In this document: positions 6,480 through 10,777 of the stretch, in pieces
How positions within the stretch are numbered: position 1 is the stretch's first letter
How the letters are laid out: the number at the start of each line of letters is the position of its first letter
Source of the DNA: Spirochaetaceae bacterium
Lineage (GTDB): Bacteria > Spirochaetota > Spirochaetia > DSM-2461
DNA length: 10,777 nucleotides
Direction of reading: 5' to 3'
NCBI GenBank assembly: GCA_016342385.1
Contig: JAEINM010000105.1
Span: forward strand, 1-10,777
The notes under the pieces: model-generated
The model's database searches: none
What the model was told of the DNA's origin: nothing
What the model saw: the letters and a program-made list of their open reading frames with translations, nothing else
Program-made: the position numbers and the translations under genes

Positions 6480-7025
6480 ATGGGAAAAAAATGGATTTGT
6501 TCAGTTTGCGGATATGTACATAATGGCGATCATGCCCCGGAGAAATGTCCTCAGTGCGGAGCCCCCCAGGCGAAGTTCAAAGAGCAGGGAGTAGGACCTA
6601 TGGCATTTGCCGATGAACATGTTATCGGAATTGCCAAGGATCTGGATCCTGAAGTTGTTGAAGGATTAAGGGCGAACTTTACGGGAGAATGTACAGAAGT
6701 GGGAATGTATCTGGCCATGAGTCGTCAGGCTGATAGAGAGGGATACCCCGAAATTGCGGAAGCTTTTAAAAGATATGCCTTTGAAGAAGCGGAACATGCA
6801 TCGAGATTTGCAGAACTTCTGGGTGAAGTCCTTGTGGCTGATACAAAAACCAATGTCGCCGCAAGAGCAGAAGCGGAACACGGGGCCTGTCAGGGGAAAA
6901 AAGACCTTGCCACTCTTGCGAAAAAACTGGGTTATGATGCTGTGCATGATACTGTTCATGAAATGTGTAAAGATGAAGCCAGACACGGTAGTGGTTTTGC
7001 CGGACTTCTAAAAAGATTTTTCTAA
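6480..7025 (+). CDS. Reverse rubrerythrin (rubredoxin domain at the N-terminus)
   Basis: This 181-residue non-haem iron protein reduces hydrogen peroxide (and possibly oxygen) in the cytoplasm of anaerobes. A rubredoxin-type [Fe(SCys)4] site comes first (C7-x2-C10 and C23-x2-C26), then the ferritin-like four-helix bundle from about residue 43. Di-iron ligand candidates are E70 and E73, the ExxH pair E103/H106, E131, and the second ExxH pair E166/H169 (DEARH). Classical rubrerythrins have the rubredoxin domain last; the order here is that of the 'reverse' type characterised in Clostridium. AGGAG lies seven bases before the ATG. It appears to be monocistronic, with a strong promoter and a Fur/PerR-like box, and sits beside a DOMON protein and a hemerythrin, together an oxygen-handling neighbourhood. 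Confidence 0.95.
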   Translation: MGKKWICSVCGYVHNGDHAPEKCPQCGAPQAKFKEQGVGPMAFADEHVIGIAKDLDPEVVEGLRANFTGECTEVGMYLAMSRQADREGYPEIAEAFKRYAFEEAEHASRFAELLGEVLVADTKTNVAARAEAEHGACQGKKDLATLAKKLGYDAVHDTVHEMCKDEARHGSGFAGLLKRFF

Positions 7026-7045
7026 TAATTATTATAGAGGTAAAA

Positions 7046-7162
7046 ATGTGTAGAGATAGGGCATGCCCTATCTCTACATCTTCCTATGCCTTATCTCTAC
7101 ATCTTCCCATGGCCTATCTCTACAATCCCATGGCCTATCTCTACAATAGCATATCATTATAA
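7046..7162 (+). CDS. Possible 38-residue small ORF across the repeat patch (speculative)
   Basis: Twenty bases after the rubrerythrin stop an ATG preceded by AGAGG at five bases opens a frame of 38 codons ending in TAA. The peptide begins MCRDRACPIS and contains two perfect copies of PMAYLYN, encoded by the 21-bp tandem repeat. The frame runs straight through the palindrome and all four repeat units. It could be a chance reading of a non-coding repeat; no family is recognised. Its end overlaps the last codons of the convergent DOMON gene. Confidence 0.15.
   Translation: MCRDRACPISTSSYALSLHLPMAYLYNPMAYLYNSISL
7049..7078. repeat. Perfect 30-bp palindrome, possible bidirectional terminator or dispersed repeat element
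   Basis: Arms starting TGTAGAGATAGGG meet in GCATGC and return exactly. As RNA it would fold into a very stable hairpin with 13 paired bases around a CATG loop. Read on the minus strand it is followed after two to three bases by TTTTT, so it could end the DOMON transcript. On the plus strand no U-tract follows. It lies between convergent genes, the typical place for such elements. The TGTAGAGA...CATG...TCTCTACA layout resembles small dispersed palindromes I recall from cyanobacterial genomes, which I cannot verify here. Confidence 0.7.
7062..7147. repeat. Four direct copies of CCTATCTCTACA in two tandem pairs
   Basis: The core CCTATCTCTACA (one copy has CTTATCTCTACA) recurs at 7067, 7090, 7113 and 7134. 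The first two lie in 23-bp units (7062-7084 and 7085-7107, 21 of 23 identical). The last two lie in 21-bp units that are identical (7106-7126 and 7127-7147). The core is the right arm of the palindrome at 7049-7078, so that arm seems to have been reiterated. The spacing of about two helical turns would also suit a protein-binding array. Confidence 0.85.
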
Positions 7163-7684
7163 TGTAATAACAACAGAAGTCCTTTCTTTGTGCTTCTGGG
7201 AAAGATTATCTCTTGTTCCAAAAGCAAGTAGGACTTTTACCTCATCACCTTCAGCCAGAATGGTATCATTTTCATCGCCGCTGTTCAGTGGTATTGAAAA
7301 AATAACACTTGTTATTCCCCCTTCTTCTTTACCCTCAGTTACCTCAAAATCATTTGAACCATCTAGAGTTGTATCCTCTTTGTGTCCAAATAAACTGGTT
7401 CCGAAGTGATCTTCCATCACCACTTCTCCATCTTTTACATAAGCCAGTTTGTAATCGGCATCTTTCATTACCCGTGAAGGATTAAAGCCCACAGCCACCC
7501 AGCCCTCAGTCGGCGCTGATAATCTTATAAGAAGATCTTCTCCCTCAACTTTCCATTGGAAACTTATTTCTTTATCAATGATTTCTTTAAATCCGTCACT
7601 CAGTAGACTACCTTCTTCAGCAGAAAAAACTGATTGAATAAGGACCATCATAGATATTGCAATCAGATATATTTTTTTTACCAT
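7157..7684 (-). CDS. Secreted DOMON-domain protein, possible haem b carrier
   Basis: This 175-residue protein is exported. Residues 1-22 form a Sec signal peptide (MVKK, then a hydrophobic core, cleavage likely after SVFSA). The rest is one DOMON domain. Residues 61-100 carry the family stretch GWVAVGFNPSRVMKDADYKL with a following acidic-glycine turn, and the C-terminal strand has VLLAFGTRDNLSQKHKERTS. In DOMON cytochromes (for example the cellobiose dehydrogenase haem domain) a Met in the first segment and a His near the end bind haem b; M73 and H165 occupy matching places here, so haem binding is plausible but unproven, and some DOMON domains bind sugars instead. AGGAGG six bases before the ATG supports the start. 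It is divergent from the hemerythrin gene and convergent with rubrerythrin. Confidence 0.85.
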   Translation of the reverse strand: MVKKIYLIAISMMVLIQSVFSAEEGSLLSDGFKEIIDKEISFQWKVEGEDLLIRLSAPTEGWVAVGFNPSRVMKDADYKLAYVKDGEVVMEDHFGTSLFGHKEDTTLDGSNDFEVTEGKEEGGITSVIFSIPLNSGDENDTILAEGDEVKVLLAFGTRDNLSQKHKERTSVVITL

Positions 7685-7705
7685 ATCATTCCTCCTCTTT
7701 TTAAT

Positions 7706-7734
7706 AATATAAAGGTAGTAATGATTCTTGTTAA
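7706..7734 (-). promoter_or_regulatory. Promoter of the DOMON gene
   Basis: On the minus strand TTAACA (7729-7734), 17 bases and TATATT (7706-7711) each match the sigma-70 hexamers at 5 of 6 positions. The start would fall about 15 bp before the AGGAGG ribosome site. Confidence 0.6.
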
Positions 7735-7760
7735 ATGCAAGACTAACTTTATTATTCTTA

Positions 7761-7789
7761 TTTACTTGTATGATCCATGGTACTATATT
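7761..7789 (+). promoter_or_regulatory. Promoter of the bacteriohemerythrin gene
   Basis: TTTACT (7761-7766), 17 bases and TATATT (7784-7789) match the sigma-70 hexamers at 4 and 5 positions. The ribosome site AGGAGG follows at 7801-7806. Together with the oppositely directed promoter at 7706-7734 it makes the 132-bp spacer a divergent promoter region. Confidence 0.5.
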
Positions 7790-7816
7790 GGAATAATGTG
7801 AGGAGGAAAAAAATCA

Positions 7817-8224
7817 ATGGATATAGCTATCTGGTCAGAGGAACTTTCTGTAGATATAAATTTGATAGATAATCAGCACAAGTGGCTGATCCGATTAATA
7901 AATGATACTTCCCGATTGATTTTAAAAAATGATGTACCAGCTGTAAAAAAGGTTATTCAGGAACTTCGGGACTATACAGTAACTCATTTCAGGGAAGAGG
8001 AGGAACTTTTTCTCAATTCCGATTATCCTCATGGTGAGAAACATCTGGCTGAACACAAGGTTTTCATTGAAAAACTCAATGAATTCGATCGGGATTTCCA
8101 GGGGCAGGATACATCAATTTCTCTGGATATATTGCTGTTTCTGAAAAACTGGCTTTTTTATCATATCGAAATAGTTGATAAAGTTTATGCTCCTTATGTA
8201 AAAAAAGCTGTAATGGAGCCCTAA
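7817..8224 (+). CDS. Bacteriohemerythrin
   Basis: This 135-residue four-helix-bundle protein binds dioxygen reversibly at a non-haem di-iron site in the cytoplasm. All seven ligands are present with the expected spacing: H21 (DNQHKWL), H57 and E61 (THFREEE), H76 and H80 (HLAEH), and H116 with D121 (HIEIVD). The protein stands alone, without the chemoreceptor or signalling domains some hemerythrins carry, so it likely stores, delivers or scavenges oxygen. AGGAGG lies ten bases before the ATG. Its neighbours, a reverse rubrerythrin, a DOMON protein and an Rnf-like pump, fit an anaerobe that meets traces of oxygen. No gene follows in the same transcript for about 105 bp, where the Rnf-like operon begins. 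Confidence 0.96.
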   Translation: MDIAIWSEELSVDINLIDNQHKWLIRLINDTSRLILKNDVPAVKKVIQELRDYTVTHFREEEELFLNSDYPHGEKHLAEHKVFIEKLNEFDRDFQGQDTSISLDILLFLKNWLFYHIEIVDKVYAPYVKKAVMEP

Positions 8225-8273
8225 ATATCTATACTATAGGGAATTACCTGAACTGTTGAGCAGATTGGCATCC

Positions 8274-8323
8274 TATTTCATTATGAAATAATTCTTGTAA
8301 AGCAAATTCCTTTAGACTAACAT
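8274..8323 (+). promoter_or_regulatory. Putative promoter of the Rnf-like operon with an upstream inverted repeat
   Basis: TTGTAA (8295-8300), 17 bases and TAACAT (8318-8323) form a weak sigma-70 promoter. Its start point would fall at or next to the ATG at 8330, which would make the message leaderless; indeed no Shine-Dalgarno is seen there. Just upstream is an inverted repeat with 7-base arms, TATTTCA-TTA-TGAAATA (8274-8290). It could be an operator or the weak end of the hemerythrin transcript. Confidence 0.35.
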
Positions 8324-8329
8324 CTATGT

Positions 8330-9280
8330 ATGAGGCATATAAATTTATCTTTATTATTATCAGAGAAAATAGAACTCTTGGGAAATCCCGAAAGAATAAA
8401 AGCAGACAGTTCCAATAATCTGGCGGAAGTTCTTTCGGGAATTTACCCGGCAAGAAAATCTTATTGGAACAAAAATCCGTGGAATAAACTGAATATATCA
8501 TTCCTCCCCGATATTCCTTTCGGTCCTGATCCTGAGGTTCTGGCATCGGCACTTTTTGATTCCCTGGAAGATGATCTGGAATTACTGGTAAAGCATTTTG
8601 CTTTAAAGCGGATTTCAATCGGGGGATTAATTACCAGGGGAAATCCTGTATTATCCAGCGTGAAATTTACAGGGGAAAAAAGTGAAAAGGAATTACACCT
8701 TACAGCAATAGAAGCAAAAAAGCTGATTGATGTCATAAAAAAAGGAGAATACACAGATTCTGTTCTATTTTCCCTTTTTATCAGCCCGGAAGAGGTCACC
8801 TCCTTTATATTACCCCGACAGATGGATTTTATGACCCTTTTTTCGACGGCTGGGGAATTGAAAGAGTTTAAGCTGGAAAATTTTACTGATTCCATAGACC
8901 GCACCTCTCTTACACCAGAGGCTATTATTGGTTCAACACCAATCAGACACCTCAGTATAAGTGGGTGGCAGTTTGAAAGTCATTCCGATCTTCTTTTCAC
9001 TTATCCGATTTTTAATAGAACAATTGCAATGAAAGAAATTAAAGAGAAACACGAGGAGCCATGTATTAATTGTCTGGTCTGTGCGTCAGTCTGCCCGGCC
9101 GGACTCTATCCCGCGACACTATATCATCATTTAAAAGAGGAGAATCTCGTGGAATCAATAGCCATGGGTTTGAAATACTGCATGTATTGTCGCCGTTGTT
9201 CGATTGTCTGTCCTTCTAATATTCCTCTTTCGACACTGTTGATTGACAGTGCAAACCCTGAAAGTGGAGAAAGTGCATGA
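8330..9280 (+). CDS. RnfC/NqrA-like dicluster iron-sulfur subunit lacking a recognisable NADH domain
   Basis: This 316-residue protein, first in an Rnf/Nqr-like operon, would be the cytoplasmic electron-input subunit. Its C-terminal quarter is typical of RnfC: C245-x2-C248-x2-C251-x3-C255-P followed by AGLYP, and C284-x2-C287-x2-C290-x3-C294-P followed by SNIPL, two [4Fe-4S] sites with about 30 residues between them. There are no other cysteines. The first 240 residues do not show the RnfC landmarks: no glycine-rich NADH/FMN-binding motif and no SLBB-type segment; only a faint SGIYPARK recalls RnfC's GGIHP-x-K. Standard RnfC is 430 residues or more. It may therefore accept electrons from a different donor or use a divergent fold. 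No clear ribosome site precedes the ATG. The stop overlaps the next start (ATGA). Confidence 0.8.
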   Translation: MRHINLSLLLSEKIELLGNPERIKADSSNNLAEVLSGIYPARKSYWNKNPWNKLNISFLPDIPFGPDPEVLASALFDSLEDDLELLVKHFALKRISIGGLITRGNPVLSSVKFTGEKSEKELHLTAIEAKKLIDVIKKGEYTDSVLFSLFISPEEVTSFILPRQMDFMTLFSTAGELKEFKLENFTDSIDRTSLTPEAIIGSTPIRHLSISGWQFESHSDLLFTYPIFNRTIAMKEIKEKHEEPCINCLVCASVCPAGLYPATLYHHLKEENLVESIAMGLKYCMYCRRCSIVCPSNIPLSTLLIDSANPESGESA

Positions 9281-10206
9281 AAAAGACCAATAGAAACGAT
9301 CTGTATATAACATTTATCACTTTACCACTGTATTTTGCAGCCATGGTAAAATATGGATTAATTGTCCTTCTCATTCTAATCTGTTCTCTTTCCGTCGGTA
9401 TGCTCGTAGAGCTGGCAGCGGCAAGATTGCGGAAGATAGAAAATATCACCTTCAGTGTTTCCACATGGTTTTTACTGCCTCTGGTTTTTCCTCCGGCCAT
9501 GCCTCTGTGGATGATTTTTATTTCCATGACTCTTGCCCTAATCATAGGCGTTATATTTTTTGGAGGTCATGAATACCGCCTGTTTTCTCCGGTCGCCCTT
9601 GGCTGGGCCTTCGGATCACTGAGTTTCACACGGCCTATGAGTCTGGGATGGGTTTATCCCTTTCCCGGTTTTGTTGTAAATAAATCATTCTGGGCATCTA
9701 TGGTCCCGGTTGTAGATCATCCTATTGATTTTTTTACCGCACGGGGACCAATCGCCCTAAATTCCCTGTTGATGGGAGATTTCCCTCAGCCATTATCCAA
9801 TGCTGTCCCCCTCGTGACTATTTTATGCGGAATTCTGTTGATACTATTCAGAGTAATTGATTTGAGAACTGTTGTATCATATCTTGTTACTTTGTTTGTC
9901 TTATTCCTGATTTTTCAGACATCTCAGGGTATTCGTCCAATCGATTCTTTTGACACACTATTAATTGGAAATCTCCTTTTTGCTGCTTTTTTTATCCTTC
10001 CTGATCGCCGGCTTTCTGCCAGAACATTTAGCGGCAGGTGGATTATGGGAATACTCGCGGCAGTGCTCACTTTTGTCATAAGATCTTTCTCCGGGTTTGC
10101 AGACGGGGTTTTCTACGCAGTACTTCTCACGAATATTTTTTCAGCCCTCATCGATGAAGCTGTTTTGGCGGGGAAATTTAAAGGGGCGGCAAATGAAAAC
10201 ATTTAA
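9277..10206 (+). CDS. RnfD/NqrB-like integral membrane subunit
   Basis: This 309-residue, strongly hydrophobic protein has about eight to ten membrane segments. It is a core membrane subunit of the pump that couples electron transfer to Na+ or H+ movement. Family signatures are FGGHEYRLFSPVALGWAF (95-112, matching the FGG-x-x-x-N-x-F-N-P-A-x-x-G-x-A-F pattern of RnfD/NqrB), LNSLLMGDFP (161-170), and ADGVFYAVLLTNIFSALIDE (275-294, the ILLMN-x-x-x-P-L-I-D region). In RnfD and NqrB, FMN is covalently held by a threonine in an SGAT-type motif before the LLMG stretch; here that place reads DFFTARGPIAL and no SGAT occurs anywhere in the protein. The start overlaps the RnfC-like stop by four bases; the end overlaps the rnfG-like start by 14 bp. 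Confidence 0.88.
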   Translation: MKKTNRNDLYITFITLPLYFAAMVKYGLIVLLILICSLSVGMLVELAAARLRKIENITFSVSTWFLLPLVFPPAMPLWMIFISMTLALIIGVIFFGGHEYRLFSPVALGWAFGSLSFTRPMSLGWVYPFPGFVVNKSFWASMVPVVDHPIDFFTARGPIALNSLLMGDFPQPLSNAVPLVTILCGILLILFRVIDLRTVVSYLVTLFVLFLIFQTSQGIRPIDSFDTLLIGNLLFAAFFILPDRRLSARTFSGRWIMGILAAVLTFVIRSFSGFADGVFYAVLLTNIFSALIDEAVLAGKFKGAANENI

Positions 10207-10771
10207 AACCATTCTGTTCCTGATGATCCTTTCAACAGTTTGTACCATTTTTCTGGCTTCAGGAAACTATGCCTTTATGAAATTCTCCGCTATTTTCAAT
10301 GTCAGATTATATGGAACAATTCTGGAGATGTTTGAAATGGATATTTCGGAGGATCAGGTTGAAGAGGTCTTCTTGAAAAATTTTGATATACAAACAGTTG
10401 GGGATACTACATATTATATCACCAAAGGTGATCTGGAACCGGGAATAGTCGTTTTCAAACACGATGGTCCCGGATTGTGGAGTAATATCGAAATACTTCT
10501 TGCCGTGAAACCCAACCGGAAGAATCTCTATAAAATGCGTGTGATCAGCCAGGCGGAAACCCCGGGACTGGGAGCTCGTATTGTTGAGAAAGAATTCCTC
10601 AGTCAATTCGATGATGTAGAGATTCGGCCCGAAGTGAAACTGGTGAAATTTTCATCTAAACCCAATGAGGTAGATGCCATTTCCGGGGCCACAAACACCA
10701 GCAATTTACTTCAGATAATCATAAATAAAGGTATAGAAAAAATGGACCTTGTAATAAAGGAGGAGGAATAG
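10193..10771 (+). CDS. RnfG/NqrC-like FMN-binding subunit
   Basis: This 192-residue periplasmic flavoprotein subunit of the pump is anchored by one N-terminal membrane helix (about 4-24). The FMN-binding domain shows ETPGLGARI (122-130) and the flavinylation motif D-A-I-S-G-A-T-N-T-S (161-170), where T167 would carry FMN through a phosphoester bond added by an ApbE-type transferase; no such enzyme is encoded in the window. The segment GPGLWSNIEILLAV (92-105) is closer to NqrC's G-x-GLWS than to RnfG, so the complex looks intermediate between Rnf and Nqr. The ATG at 10193, inside the RnfD-like gene's end, has AAGGGG six bases upstream. A longer in-frame reading from 10097 lacks support. The stop is one codon before the next gene's ATG. 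Confidence 0.92.
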   Translation: MKTFKTILFLMILSTVCTIFLASGNYAFMKFSAIFNVRLYGTILEMFEMDISEDQVEEVFLKNFDIQTVGDTTYYITKGDLEPGIVVFKHDGPGLWSNIEILLAVKPNRKNLYKMRVISQAETPGLGARIVEKEFLSQFDDVEIRPEVKLVKFSSKPNEVDAISGATNTSNLLQIIINKGIEKMDLVIKEEE

Positions 10772-10777
10772 ATGTCT
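10772..10777 (+). CDS. First two codons of the next operon gene (probably an RnfE/A or NqrD/E subunit)
   Basis: ATG-TCT directly follows the rnfG-like stop, and a strong AGGAGGAGG ribosome site lies a few bases before it. In Rnf and Nqr operons the next genes encode the paired small membrane subunits, so that is the expectation; the sequence itself shows only Met-Ser. Confidence 0.5.

Noticed and set aside
7049..7147. CRISPR array
   Set aside because: Units of 21-23 bp are directly adjacent, with no unique spacers, and there are no cas genes.
10097..10192. 32-residue extension of the RnfG-like protein
   Set aside because: It lies wholly inside the RnfD-like gene in another frame; the ATG at 10193 has AAGGGG and gives the usual membrane anchor.
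1..10777. tRNA or rRNA genes, insertion sequences, or a defence island
   Set aside because: No cloverleaf, rRNA core sequence, transposase or nuclease-like gene was seen; the coding content is metabolic and redox.

Overview
The window (10,777 bp, moderately AT-rich, mostly ordinary housekeeping and redox genes with short spacers) looks like the chromosome of an anaerobic or microaerotolerant bacterium. The gene set is anaerobe-type homocysteine synthesis from sulfide, reverse rubrerythrin, bacteriohemerythrin and an Rnf/Nqr-type membrane redox pump. I lean towards a free-living spirochaete because of the style of the Rnf/Nqr proteins, but nothing in the window proves it.

Left part (1-2450). 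A minus-strand operon encodes a TetR-type repressor, an ABC transporter ATPase and the start of its ABC-2 type permease, which runs off the left edge. A perfect 28-bp palindrome sits at the repressor's promoter, and a second, less perfect site of the same length and outer hexamers (TATGAC-N16-GTCATA) lies between the repressor and the ATPase gene. This suggests a self-controlled efflux or export module. Upstream, also on the minus strand, is a small TSCPD-domain protein (TIGR03905 type) with a TTG start.

Middle (2459-6255). Three plus-strand genes form a compact cassette: COG1900/DUF39, an NIL-domain ferredoxin with two [4Fe-4S] motifs, and a UPF0280 (COG2122) protein. These are the three protein families known from methanogens and anaerobic bacteria to make homocysteine from aspartate semialdehyde and a sulfide source. 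A convergent PLP-dependent aminotransferase follows; its natural amino donor is not readable from sequence.

Oxygen-defence block (6256-8224). A reverse rubrerythrin (rubredoxin domain first) has a near-consensus sigma-70 promoter followed by a Fur/PerR-like box. Downstream is a repeat patch: a perfect 30-bp palindrome whose right arm is reiterated as 23- and 21-bp tandem copies, with a 38-codon open frame running through it. Then come a secreted DOMON-domain protein (minus strand, possible haem b protein) and, divergently, a bacteriohemerythrin with all seven iron ligands.

Right part (8225-10777). This is the beginning of an Rnf/Nqr-like operon: a short RnfC-like protein that keeps the two C-terminal [4Fe-4S] clusters but has no recognisable NADH/FMN domain, an RnfD/NqrB-like membrane subunit without a visible SGAT flavinylation motif, and an RnfG/NqrC-like subunit with an intact SGAT motif. 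The next gene starts at the last six bases. The unusual electron-input subunit is the most interesting biology here: it may be a variant Rnf/Nqr pump fed by something other than NADH.
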